Below are positions 25,758 through 32,516 of a DNA stretch of 64,000 bases, piece after piece (positions within the stretch are counted from its first letter, which is position 1; each line of letters opens with the position of its first letter). The translations under genes and the position numbers were made by a program. The notes below the pieces were generated by a model. The model was given only the letters and a program-made list of their open reading frames with translations. It made no database searches and was not told the DNA's origin. Origin of the DNA: Agromyces fucosus (GTDB lineage: Bacteria > Actinomycetota > Actinomycetes > Actinomycetales > Microbacteriaceae); the NCBI RefSeq assembly GCF_004134865.1, contig NZ_SDPO01000002.1:682001-746000 (forward strand), given 5' to 3'.

Positions 25758-25776
25758 TGAGGCGAGCCTAACCGGC
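25758..25776 (-). promoter_or_regulatory. Possible DtxR/IdeR-type iron box over a -10 box
   Basis: The 19-bp sequence matches the recalled consensus TTAGGTTAGSCTAACCTAA at about 13 positions, including GCCTAACC without mismatch. It covers TAGGCT (25765-25770, minus strand), the likely -10 of the DUF998-like gene. Occupancy would block transcription. The match is partial. Confidence 0.35.
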
Positions 25777-25896
25777 GCCGGACAGCCGCGTCACCCCTGT
25801 GTCACGTCACCCACGCCGATACTCAGCAGACTCCCAGCGAACTGCGGGCCACCATGAAGCGCGCGCACAGTGGCCGCCGTCGCCCGGGAAAACGAA

Positions 25897-25920
25897 AACG
25901 GCCCGCTTTCGCGAGCCGTT
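25897..25920 (-). terminator. Terminator after tRNA-Arg
   Basis: Read on the minus strand: AACGGC, t, CGC, loop GAAA, GCG, g, GCCGTT, followed by TTCGTTTTCC. A hairpin with a T-rich tail, 21 bases after the tRNA 3' end. Confidence 0.75.
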
Positions 25921-25941
25921 CTCCTACTGTCTCAACCAGTG

Positions 25942-26014
25942 TGCGCCCGGAGGGATTCGAACCCCCAACCTTCTGATCCGTAGTCAGATGCTCTATCCGT
26001 TGAGCTACGGGCGC
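25942..26014 (-). tRNA. tRNA-Arg (anticodon ACG)
   Basis: A 73-nt cloverleaf. Acceptor arm GCGCCCG pairs with CGGGCGC. The D stem is GCTC/GAGC, the anticodon stem TCTGA/TCAGA with loop CTACGGA gives anticodon ACG, and the T arm is GGGGGTTCGAATCCCTC. CCA is not encoded. A34 would be converted to inosine by TadA (gene at 16150-16617) to read CGU, CGC and CGA. Confidence 0.95.
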
Positions 26015-26140
26015 AGTCATGTCGCCTGGCGCTTCCTTCGCGATCAGGCAACCACGTAACTCTAACGCACCGGCTCAGATCTCGCCAATCGAGCGCCGCC
26101 TCGCCCGGACTCGATGCCGCGAACCGTGCGGCCGACGGTC

Positions 26141-26539
26141 TCAGCCGTCGGCGTGCTCGGGCCGCAGCGCGTCGAGCGCGGTGCGCTGCCGACGGTTCGC
26201 GACCTGGCGGTACGACGTCTCGATGAGCTCGGCGAGGAGCTGCCAGTCGGTGTCGGGCTGGTCGAGGTCGACGCCGACCCATCGGTCGCGGTCGTAGTAG
26301 GGCGGACCGAAGAATCGCCCGTCTTGCGTGAGTGCCTGGTGCTCGTCGGGGTCGGTCTTCAGCACGATCGAGAGCGGGCGGTCCATCGAGGCGCTCACGT
26401 GGACGAAGATCGGCTTCGCCGCCCGGAACGTCGGCCGGCCCCACGCCTCGACCTCGACGGCCTCGGGCAGCGCGAGGCACACGGCGCGCACGCGCTCGAC
26501 GAGCGGATGCCGCGGGTCGACGACTCGGGGATGCTCCAC
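26141..26539 (-). CDS. MmcQ/YjbR-like protein
   Basis: A 132-residue protein of the MmcQ/YjbR (DUF419-type) family: VRAVCLALPEAVEVEAWGRPTFRAAKPIFVHVSA, then PLSIVLKTDPDEHQAL and RWVGVDLDQPDTDWQLLAELIETSYRQVA. The fold is a CyaY-like DNA-binding fold, but the role is unknown. I place the start at GTG 26539, which lies 7 nt after TAGCGT and gives the usual family N-terminus. Confidence 0.83.
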   Translation of the reverse strand: MEHPRVVDPRHPLVERVRAVCLALPEAVEVEAWGRPTFRAAKPIFVHVSASMDRPLSIVLKTDPDEHQALTQDGRFFGPPYYDRDRWVGVDLDQPDTDWQLLAELIETSYRQVANRRQRTALDALRPEHADG

Positions 26540-26600
26540 GCCGCCCACGCTACGCCGCACCGGCGACACGGCGCGAGCCGCGGCATCCGCTGCCCGTCAG

Positions 26601-26619
26601 CCCTTGACGCTGTCAAGGG
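26601..26619 (+). promoter_or_regulatory. Perfect palindrome upstream of the DUF6766-like gene
   Basis: CCCTTGAC, GCT, GTCAAGGG: perfect 8-bp arms with a 3-nt spacer, 55 bases before the ATG at 26674. It contains GTCAAG, the start of the element shared by five promoters downstream, but the CCCCT part is absent and I find no TAGCGT at the matching distance. It is probably an operator. Confidence 0.45.
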
Positions 26620-26673
26620 CTTGCCGCCCCCATGTGAACGGGGTCACGATCGAACCACCTTCGAGGAGGCGAG

Positions 26674-27381
26674 ATGACGAAGACACGCGCCGAGACGCGC
26701 CCGGCCCCGGCTTCGAACGCTGGACGTTGGTTCCACGACCACGCCCTCTTCCTCGTCTGCATGGTGATCTTCCTCCTCTGCCTCACCGGGATGGCGATCA
26801 CAGGCCTGCAGGTCTACAACGAGGAGCAGCTCGCGCACGGATCCTCGTCGATTCCCTTCGGCGAGTATCTCCGCTCGGGTTCGTTCATCGAGGCCACGTT
26901 CGAGAACTGGGAGTCGGAGTTCCTGCAGATGGGTGCGTACGTGGTGCTCACGATCTTCCTCTTCCAGAAGGGCTCGTCTGAATCCAAGCCGATCGGCGAG
27001 CACACGCCTCAAGACGCCGATCCGCGCCGCACGTCGATCTCGGACGACACCCCGTGGCCGGTGCGGCGCGGCGGCGTCTGGCTCGTGCTCTACGAGAACT
27101 CGCTCGCGATCTTCTTCTTCGTGCTGTTCGGACTCTCGTTCTGGTTCCACGCGGTCGGCGGAGCCGAGGCCTACTCCGAGGAGCAGGCCCAGCATGGACT
27201 TCCACCCGTCGGAGTCGTCGAGTACCTCGCCACCTCGCAATTCTGGTTCGAGTCCCTGCAGAACTGGCAGAGCGAGTTCCTCGCCGTCGCCGCGATCGTC
27301 GGGGCATCCGTCTACCTCAGGCAGCGGGGCTCGCCGGAGTCGAAGCCCGTCGCGACGCCGCACCACGAGACGGGCGCATAG
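26674..27381 (+). CDS. DUF6766-like four-helix membrane protein with internal duplication
   Basis: A 235-residue membrane protein made of two similar halves. Each half has a helix, then Y-x-EEQ-x-HG, EYL, NW-x-SEFL, a second helix and a closing Q-x-GS-x-ESKP segment (first half about residues 24-108, second about 136-228). The label DUF6766 is from memory; the function is unknown. The acidic and His residues at the membrane edge are conserved between the halves and may be functional. GAGGAGG precedes the ATG. It opens the stress-type block. Confidence 0.75.
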   Translation: MTKTRAETRPAPASNAGRWFHDHALFLVCMVIFLLCLTGMAITGLQVYNEEQLAHGSSSIPFGEYLRSGSFIEATFENWESEFLQMGAYVVLTIFLFQKGSSESKPIGEHTPQDADPRRTSISDDTPWPVRRGGVWLVLYENSLAIFFFVLFGLSFWFHAVGGAEAYSEEQAQHGLPPVGVVEYLATSQFWFESLQNWQSEFLAVAAIVGASVYLRQRGSPESKPVATPHHETGA

Positions 27382-27442
27382 ACGAGCACATCGGGCGAGC
27401 GCGCCGCCGGCCGTGGGCGATCTGAGTGCTCGAGCCGATCGG

Positions 27443-27482
27443 GTCAACCCCCTGTCGGGCGGGAGCGGCCTGCGCCTACCGT
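27443..27482 (+). promoter_or_regulatory. Shared stress-block promoter element, copy 1
   Basis: GTCAACCCCCT (27443-27453) and TACCGT (27477-27482), 34 nt from first base to first base. It serves the 78-residue protein at 27531. One of five promoters in this block with the same layout and no recognisable -35 box. Confidence 0.55.
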
Positions 27483-27530
27483 GAAGCGAGCGGATGCCTC
27501 CAACTCCGCCCCCACCGAAAGGAGCACGTC

Positions 27531-27767
27531 ATGGGTGAGCCGCGACCGCGGATCGCCGAAGCCCGCACCGAACCCGACCGACCGGAGCCTGCACTCCTCG
27601 ACGACGCCGCACGCCGGCGCCTCCTGCGCGATCTCCCACCACCGAGCGCCGAAGGCCCGTCGCTCAGCGATCCCGATGCTCAACTGTCGAGCGACGATCC
27701 GCTCGACGCCCACAAGCCGGGAATGCGCCGGAATGATCCGCTCGATCCCGACGGGCACGTCATCTGA
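27531..27767 (+). CDS. Small acidic, probably disordered protein
   Basis: A 78-residue protein with no membrane segment, no cysteine and many Pro, Asp and Arg residues. The C-terminus holds two related pieces, DDPLDAHKPG and NDPLDPDGHV. I do not recognise a family. GAAAGGAG lies 7 nt before the ATG and the shared GTCAA...CCCCT element lies 80-90 bases upstream, so expression is likely. Composition and setting recall small hydrophilic stress proteins, but that is inference. Confidence 0.6.
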   Translation: MGEPRPRIAEARTEPDRPEPALLDDAARRRLLRDLPPPSAEGPSLSDPDAQLSSDDPLDAHKPGMRRNDPLDPDGHVI

Positions 27768-27795
27768 GCGGCTGCCGCGTCGTGCTGCTCGGGAA

Positions 27796-28986
27796 TCAGC
27801 TGGTCAGGGTGCTCGGTTTCAGGACGACCTTGATGCAGCCCGCCGACTTCGCCTTGAACATCTCGTACATCTCGGGGGCGCGCGCGAGCGGCACCCGATG
27901 CGTCGCGAGATCCTCGAGGCCGAGCGGGTCCCCGTCGGCTTCAGCGAGCGGCATCAGCTCGGGAAGCCAGTGCTGCACGTTCGCCTGGCCGAACCGCATC
28001 GTGAGCTGCTTGTCGAAGATCGTCATCATGGGCATCGGGTCGAGGTTGCCCGCGTAGACCCCCACGACCGACACCGTGCCCCCACGACGCACCGCCTCGA
28101 TGGCGAGGTGCAGGGCCGCGAGGCGGTCGAGGCCGGCCTTCGTCATGACGGGCTTGGCGATGCCGCTCGGCAGGACTCCCACCGCGTTCTGCGCGAGGGC
28201 CGCGGCCGGACTGCCGTCGGCCTCGAGCCCGACGGCGTCGACGACGGCATCCGGGCCTCGACCGCGTGTGAGCTCACGGATGCGCTCCAGCACGTCGGCG
28301 TCGAGGTCGAGCGTTTCGGCGCCGTACCGCTCGGCCATCAAACGCCGTTCGACGACGGGGTCCACGGCGATCACCCGGATCCCGTCGTGCACGGCGATCC
28401 GCACCACCATCTGCCCGATGGGTCCGAGGCCGAGCACGGCGATCGATCCGCCGGGCGGGACGCCGGCGTACCGGACGGCCTGCCAGGCCGTCGGCAGCAC
28501 GTCGGTGAGGAAGAGGTACCGCTCGTCGGGGAGGTCATGACCGACGACGTGCGCGTTCGCGTCGGCGAGGCGCACGCGCAGATACTCGGCCTGGCCGCCG
28601 GGAACCCGACCGTAGAGCTCCGTGTAGCCGTAGAGCATGGCGCCGGTGCCGTGGTCCGTGTTCCGGGTGGTCTCGCACTGGCTGCTCAGGCCGCGGACGC
28701 ACATGTGGCACGTTCCGCACGCGATCACGAACGGCACGACCACCCGGTCGCCCGCCTTCACCCGCCGAACGGCTGCCCCGACCTCTTCGACGACCCCCAT
28801 GGCCTCGTGCCCGAGGATGTCGCCGCGGTGCATGAACGGACCGAAGACGTCGTACAGGTGCAGGTCCGAGCCGCAGATCGCGGTGGACGTCACGCGCACG
28901 ATCGCGTCGGTCGGCTCGATCAGCCCCGGATCGGCGACCACGGAGACCTCGACGGAGCGCGCTGAATGCCAGGTGACTGCTCTCAT
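27796..28986 (-). CDS. Zinc-dependent alcohol dehydrogenase (medium-chain family)
   Basis: A 396-residue medium-chain dehydrogenase. Catalytic zinc ligands are in AICGSDLHLYD and ILGHEAMGVVEE. The structural zinc cysteines are in CGTCHMCVRGLSSQC. The NAD-binding motif is VLGLGPIGQMV. The long spacing and sequence VVVPFVIACG resemble glutathione-independent formaldehyde dehydrogenase-type members; substrate is not certain. TAGGAA (28993-28998) lies 6 nt before the ATG, and the shared element GTCAAGCCCCT lies at 29021-29031, so it belongs to the same putative regulon as its neighbours. Confidence 0.88.
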   Translation of the reverse strand: MRAVTWHSARSVEVSVVADPGLIEPTDAIVRVTSTAICGSDLHLYDVFGPFMHRGDILGHEAMGVVEEVGAAVRRVKAGDRVVVPFVIACGTCHMCVRGLSSQCETTRNTDHGTGAMLYGYTELYGRVPGGQAEYLRVRLADANAHVVGHDLPDERYLFLTDVLPTAWQAVRYAGVPPGGSIAVLGLGPIGQMVVRIAVHDGIRVIAVDPVVERRLMAERYGAETLDLDADVLERIRELTRGRGPDAVVDAVGLEADGSPAAALAQNAVGVLPSGIAKPVMTKAGLDRLAALHLAIEAVRRGGTVSVVGVYAGNLDPMPMMTIFDKQLTMRFGQANVQHWLPELMPLAEADGDPLGLEDLATHRVPLARAPEMYEMFKAKSAGCIKVVLKPSTLTS

Positions 28987-28992
28987 GCTCCG

Positions 28993-29031
28993 TTCCTAGT
29001 CGCGACACGGCGTCGCGTGCAGGGGCTTGAC
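28993..29031 (-). promoter_or_regulatory. Shared stress-block promoter element, copy 2
   Basis: On the minus strand GTCAAGCCCCT (29031-29021), then TAGGAA (28998-28993), 33 nt apart start to start. The ATG of the alcohol dehydrogenase follows 6 nt after the -10 box, so this transcript is leaderless. Confidence 0.55.
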
Positions 29032-29090
29032 ACCGCCCCGCCACGGATGCCGCGTGCGAACGAGCGGCCTGAACGGCTAGAGTCCCGGCC

Positions 29091-29417
29091 ATGGGCAAGT
29101 TCATCTACAACTCATCCCCCCGCGAGATCGAAATCGACGATCGCACCCTCGCCCACCTGCGTGTCGCGATCCTCAACAAGCTGCGACGCTCCGAGAGCTT
29201 CGCCATGACCTGGGATCACGGCGTGGAGAACGGCAGCGGCCGCACGACCTTCTGGCTCCACGACTCGGTTCCGCTGCAGTTCGTCTTCAGCGGCAATCGT
29301 CCGCCGGTGCTGAACCGCCTCTGGATCGAGCAGATGCTGCTCTCGGCCAACAGCACCGCCGGGCTGCACTTCGTGCCCGAGCCGCCCGAGAGCGAACAGT
29401 TCGAGGGCGTCGAGTAG
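29091..29417 (+). CDS. Small DUF7882-like protein, paralogue 1
   Basis: A 108-residue cytosolic protein. It shares with the gene at 30338-30730 the pattern Y-x-S-x-IxI(E/D)DRTLAHL+(V/I)AI-x-KLRR-ESF, S/T-W-H, R-T/S-T-x-W, S-(V/I)PL+FVF, and IE-x-(M/L)-x-SANST-G-x-(H/R)-V-PE. I associate this with a family restricted to Microbacteriaceae and relatives (label DUF7882 from memory). Function unknown. TAGAGT lies 7 nt before the ATG, so it is leaderless. Confidence 0.72.
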   Translation: MGKFIYNSSPREIEIDDRTLAHLRVAILNKLRRSESFAMTWDHGVENGSGRTTFWLHDSVPLQFVFSGNRPPVLNRLWIEQMLLSANSTAGLHFVPEPPESEQFEGVE

Positions 29418-29444
29418 CTCGCCCGCGCCGGGCGAACCTCGCGC

Positions 29445-29636
29445 TCAGTCGACCGCTTCGACCTGGGTGCGGATGAATGCCTCGTCGGACGGCGACAACC
29501 GCGACGGGGCCGTCTCTCCCGTGATCGCCTCGATCTCCCGTGCCGTCTCGGCATCGATCGGCGCACTCAGGTCGGCCAGCAGCCGATGCTTGGCCGCGAT
29601 CGTCAGGTGCGGCCACCACGTCTCGACGTTCGACAT
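29445..29636 (-). CDS. Small hypothetical protein (63 aa)
   Basis: A short soluble protein, SNVETWWPHLTIAAKHRLLADL then a helical, acidic C-terminus with TGETAPSRLSPSDEAFIRTQ. I do not recognise a family. Start ATG 29636 has GGATGGAG upstream. An alternative ATG at 29654 lies 6 nt after TAGACG, which would make it leaderless with six extra residues. It is convergent with the DUF7882-like gene. Confidence 0.55.
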   Translation of the reverse strand: MSNVETWWPHLTIAAKHRLLADLSAPIDAETAREIEAITGETAPSRLSPSDEAFIRTQVEAVD

Positions 29637-29684
29637 CGCAACTCCATCCCTCATACCTCCCGTCTAGCAGGTGCTCCCGCGGGC

Positions 29685-29724
29685 GACAAGCCCCTCGCGG
29701 GTGCGAGGGGGGCGTGCCTAGCGT
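29685..29724 (+). promoter_or_regulatory. Shared stress-block promoter element, copy 3, with internal palindrome
   Basis: GACAAGCCCCT (29685-29695) and TAGCGT (29719-29724), 34 nt apart. Between them CCCCTCGC, GGGT, GCGAGGGG (29691-29710) forms a perfect 8-bp inverted repeat, which the other copies lack. It serves the SRPBCC protein at 29770. Confidence 0.55.
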
Positions 29725-29769
29725 TGATCTCGGACGCCGAACGTGCGTCCGGAACAGGAGGACACGACC

Positions 29770-30306
29770 ATGAGCACGACCCTGACGGCCTCGACCGAGG
29801 CCGATGTCCCCGTGCGCACCGCCTACGACCAGTGGACGCAGTTCGAATCCTTCCCCGAGTTCCTCGGAGGCGTCGAGGAGGTGCGCCAGGTCGATGACGC
29901 ACTCACGCACTGGGTCGTCTCGATCGGCGGCGTGAAGCGCGAGTTCGACGCCGAGATCGGCGACCAGGTACCCGACGATCACGTGGCCTGGTCTTCGATC
30001 GGCGAAGTGGTGCATCGCGGACGCGTCGAGTTCACCCCGGTGGAGGCCGATCGCACGCGCATCGACCTCGAGATCGAGTGGGAGCCCGAGGGCTTCGTCG
30101 AAGAGGCGGGAGCCGCTCTTCAGCTCGACGACATGCAGGTCCAGCGCGATCTCGCGCGCTTCAAGGACTTCATCGAGGATCGTCATCGCGCGACCGGCGC
30201 CTGGCGCGGCGAGATCCACGGTGGCGACACCGGTCGCAGCCTCGGATCGAATGCGGTGATGCAGGACGACGACGTGATCGGCACGGATCCCGACCTGCGC
30301 GTCTGA
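29770..30306 (+). CDS. SRPBCC (polyketide cyclase/START-like) family protein
   Basis: A 178-residue protein with the START-like SRPBCC fold, which binds a hydrophobic ligand in a deep cavity. The N-terminal half has the family pattern STEADVPVRTAYDQWTQFESFPEFLGGVEEVRQVDD. VGGVKREFDAEI, SIGEVVHRGRVEFTPVEADRTRIDLEIEW and a long C-terminal helix follow. The last 35 residues are polar and probably disordered. AGGAGG precedes the ATG. Such proteins are common in actinobacterial stress clusters; the ligand is unknown. Confidence 0.85.
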   Translation: MSTTLTASTEADVPVRTAYDQWTQFESFPEFLGGVEEVRQVDDALTHWVVSIGGVKREFDAEIGDQVPDDHVAWSSIGEVVHRGRVEFTPVEADRTRIDLEIEWEPEGFVEEAGAALQLDDMQVQRDLARFKDFIEDRHRATGAWRGEIHGGDTGRSLGSNAVMQDDDVIGTDPDLRV

Positions 30307-30319
30307 CCGCGACCTGGGT

Positions 30320-30351
30320 CGGTCGGGGCTCGCTCCGCTAGACCCCGACCG
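30320..30351. terminator. Terminator between convergent SRPBCC and DUF7882-like genes
   Basis: CGGTCGGGG (30320-30328) and CCCCGACCG (30343-30351), a perfect 9-bp stem with a 14-nt loop. The right arm lies within the last codons of the minus-strand gene. Confidence 0.65.
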
Positions 30352-30730
30352 GTGCGTCGTCGGTCTCGACCTGCTGGACGTCGACACCGACCTGCACGGG
30401 CTGATCGGCGAGCGTCGGGATCGGATCGGTGTCGAGGTTCTCGGGCACGAGACGGATGCCACCGGTGCTGTTCGCCGAGCGCATCAGGTCTTCGATCCAC
30501 TGGCGGCTGAGTTCCGGTGCCACGGGCTCGTCGAAGACGAAGCGCAGCGGAATGCTCGCGTGCACCCAGAGGGTGCTCCGCCCGCGCGGCTGGTCTTCGG
30601 CGTGCTGCCACGACAGCGTGAACGACTCGCCCCGCCGGAGCTTCGTCGTGATGGCGATCTTCAGGTGGGCGAGGGTGCGGTCTTCGATGCCGATCGGGGT
30701 GCCGGAGTCGCCGTAGTACAAGGTTCCCAC
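30338..30730 (-). CDS. Small DUF7882-like protein, paralogue 2
   Basis: A 130-residue paralogue of the protein at 29091-29417. The shared core covers residues 4-98; the extra C-terminal 30 residues (DPIPTLADQPVQVGV ...) are acidic and probably flexible. The start GTG 30730 lies 7 nt after a perfect TATAAT (30738-30743), the best -10 box in the window and leaderless in geometry. Two copies 1.2 kb apart, on opposite strands and with different promoters, suggest separate regulation. Confidence 0.72.
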   Translation of the reverse strand: MGTLYYGDSGTPIGIEDRTLAHLKIAITTKLRRGESFTLSWQHAEDQPRGRSTLWVHASIPLRFVFDEPVAPELSRQWIEDLMRSANSTGGIRLVPENLDTDPIPTLADQPVQVGVDVQQVETDDAPVGV

Positions 30731-30756
30731 GCGTCCGATTATACGGCGTGAACATG

Positions 30757-30788
30757 CGGAACGGGCGGCCCGAGGGCCGCCCGTTCCG
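30757..30788 (-). terminator. Strong terminator after the 54-residue membrane protein
   Basis: Perfect 14-bp stem, CGGAACGGGCGGCC (30757-30770) and its complement (30775-30788), loop of 4 nt. It separates the small membrane gene from the DUF7882-like gene on the same strand. Confidence 0.82.
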
Positions 30789-30804
30789 GGAGTCGTAGTG
30801 CCGG

Positions 30805-30969
30805 TCAGACCGTGCGGTTCCCGCCGATGAAGCGAACGAGGAACACGATGAGCGCGATGACCGCCAGGACGACGCCGACCCAGATCAGGAAGTTGAGTGC
30901 AGGGACGACTCCGCCGGTGATGAGCAGGACGACGGCGGCGATGGCGATGATGGCGACGAGGATGTTCAT
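30805..30969 (-). CDS. 54-residue two-helix membrane protein
   Basis: ATG 30969 to TGA 30805 encodes MNILVAIIAIAAVVLLITGG, then PALNFLIWVGVVLAVIALIV and a short basic tail FLVRFIGGNRTV. Two hydrophobic helices fill most of it. The start is well supported by GAAGGAG 5 nt upstream. The shared promoter element lies 100 bases upstream (31070-31108) and a strong terminator follows. Small membrane proteins of this kind are often envelope-stress genes; no function can be assigned. Confidence 0.75.
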   Translation of the reverse strand: MNILVAIIAIAAVVLLITGGVVPALNFLIWVGVVLAVIALIVFLVRFIGGNRTV

Positions 30970-31069
30970 GATTCTCCTTCAGGTGTTCCGCGCTCGTGAT
31001 CGACGAGCGCGGCGAGTGGTTCACGCCCGACGGGCAGAACCTCGAGGCGGGGGTACGCCTCGTCCCTCG

Positions 31070-31108
31070 ACGCTATGGCCCAGCCGGCACCGGCGGCTAG
31101 GGGTTGAC
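31070..31108 (-). promoter_or_regulatory. Shared stress-block promoter element, copy 4
   Basis: On the minus strand GTCAACCCCT (31108-31099) and TAGCGT (31075-31070), 33 nt apart. It drives the 54-residue membrane protein and lies back to back with copy 5. Confidence 0.6.
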
Positions 31109-31150
31109 CCCCGCTCTCGCCGGCTGCTACTTGCGCGTGCGCGCAGGGCT

Positions 31151-31189
31151 GTCAATCCCCTCCCCCCGCGCGACGTCCGGGCGTAGCGT
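31151..31189 (+). promoter_or_regulatory. Shared stress-block promoter element, copy 5
   Basis: GTCAATCCCCT (31151-31161) and TAGCGT (31184-31189), 33 nt apart. It drives the DUF7218-like gene and, through it, topoisomerase IB. Copies 4 and 5 are divergent, separated by 42 bases. Confidence 0.6.
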
Positions 31190-31221
31190 GGCTCGCGGAA
31201 CCGATGAGAGGAGCACCCGCC

Positions 31222-31488
31222 ATGCCAGGACGCAGGAACGCATCGCTGAAGGACCCCGAACTCTACGAGGAGCTCCGCGACGACGGGGCCTCGAAGGAGA
31301 AGGCCGCGCGGATCTCGAACGCCGCCGCCAAGCAGGGCCGCAGCGCCGTCGGCCGCAAGGGCGGCAAGCACGGCGACTACGAGGACTGGACGGTCGACGC
31401 CCTGCGCAAGCGGGCGAAGGAGCTGGGGATCAGCGGCTACAGCGGCAAGCGCAAGTCCGAACTCATCTCCGCGCTCCGCAACCACTGA
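31222..31488 (+). CDS. DUF7218-like protein with Rho-N/SAP-like C-terminus
   Basis: An 88-residue basic protein. The N-terminal half has NASLKDPELYEELRDDGASKEKAARISNAAAKQGRSAVG, an amphipathic helix rich in Lys and Arg. The C-terminal half, YEDWTVDALRKRAKELGISGYSGKRKSELISAL, is a helix-extended-helix of the Rho-N or SAP type that binds nucleic acid. The family label DUF7218 is from memory. ATG 31222 is preferred to ATG 31204 because GAGAGGAG lies 8 nt before it. It is 11 bases upstream of topoisomerase IB and is probably in the same mRNA. Confidence 0.78.
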   Translation: MPGRRNASLKDPELYEELRDDGASKEKAARISNAAAKQGRSAVGRKGGKHGDYEDWTVDALRKRAKELGISGYSGKRKSELISALRNH

Positions 31489-31499
31489 CGGCCCCGGCC

Positions 31500-32480
31500 G
31501 TGCCGCGTCTCAAACGGGTCGAGCCCTACCTGTCCCCCGGGTTCGTCCGGGTGAGACGCGGTCGCGGATTCGGCTACGTGCACAGCACGGGGAGCAGCGC
31601 GAGCCGGGCGGAGCGAGCGCGCATCACCGATCTCGCGATCCCGCCGGCGTGGCAGGACGTCTGGATCTCGGATGCTGCGAACGCCCACATCCTCGCCGTC
31701 GGCGTGGACGCCGCCGGGAGACGGCAGTACCTCTACCACCCGGTGTGGCGCGAACGACAGGACGCCGAGAAGTTCGAGCGAATGACCGCACTCGCCTCAG
31801 CCCTGCCCGCGGCCCGTCGGAGCGTCGCCCGCGACCTGAAAGCACCCGAGCTCACCCCTGAGCGGGTGCTCGCGGCCGCGTTCCGCACGCTCGATCTCGG
31901 CGGCATCCGCATCGGTTCGGAGGAATCCCTCGCCGGCTTCCGCAGCCGCGGCCTGACGACACTGCTGGTGCGCAACGCCCGGCTCGAGGACGACGACACC
32001 GTTCGCTTCCGATTCCGCGCGAAGGGCGGCATCGCACAGGACCTGCGGATCTCGGATGCCGCGCTGGCGGGGTTCATCGAGCACACTGGTGGCGAGCGGT
32101 CGCCCGCTGGCCGCCTCTACGCGTGGCGCGACGGCCGCTCGATGCGCGCGGCAGCTCCCGTCGACGTGAACGGCGACATCCGGGAGCGCACCGGCGGCGG
32201 CTTCACGGCGAAGGACTTCCGCACGCTCCGCGGCACCATGACCGCCGCCGAGCACTTGGCCGGCATCGGTCCGGAGCACTCCGCCCGCGCCCGCAAGGCG
32301 GCCGTCCGCGAGGCGATCGAGGAGGCGGCTCGCGTACTCGGCAACACGCCCGCGATCGCGCGCGGCAGCTACATCGACCCGCGGGTGCTCGTCGCCTACG
32401 AGGACGGCGTCGTCGTGGCATCCGGCGCCGATCGCGAGGCGCGACTGATCGAGCTGCTCGATCACGTCGGCGGCGCCTGA
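31500..32480 (+). CDS. DNA topoisomerase IB (poxvirus-type)
   Basis: A 326-residue type IB topoisomerase that relaxes supercoils through a 3'-phosphotyrosine intermediate. The N-terminal domain has GFGYVHSTG and RITDLAIPPAWQDVWISDAANAHILAVGVDAAGRRQYLYHP. The catalytic domain has RIGSEES (first active-site Arg), FRFRAKGG (Lys), KDFRTLRGT (second Arg), and ARGSYIDPRVL with the nucleophilic Tyr near residue 291. Start GTG 31500. Its location between a nucleic-acid-binding small protein and the Ku/LigD genes suggests a role in DNA maintenance under stress. Confidence 0.9.
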   Translation: MPRLKRVEPYLSPGFVRVRRGRGFGYVHSTGSSASRAERARITDLAIPPAWQDVWISDAANAHILAVGVDAAGRRQYLYHPVWRERQDAEKFERMTALASALPAARRSVARDLKAPELTPERVLAAAFRTLDLGGIRIGSEESLAGFRSRGLTTLLVRNARLEDDDTVRFRFRAKGGIAQDLRISDAALAGFIEHTGGERSPAGRLYAWRDGRSMRAAAPVDVNGDIRERTGGGFTAKDFRTLRGTMTAAEHLAGIGPEHSARARKAAVREAIEEAARVLGNTPAIARGSYIDPRVLVAYEDGVVVASGADREARLIELLDHVGGA

Positions 32481-32516
32481 CGCGGGGGGTCATGTCGAGC
32501 CGGCCGGCTCAACGCC

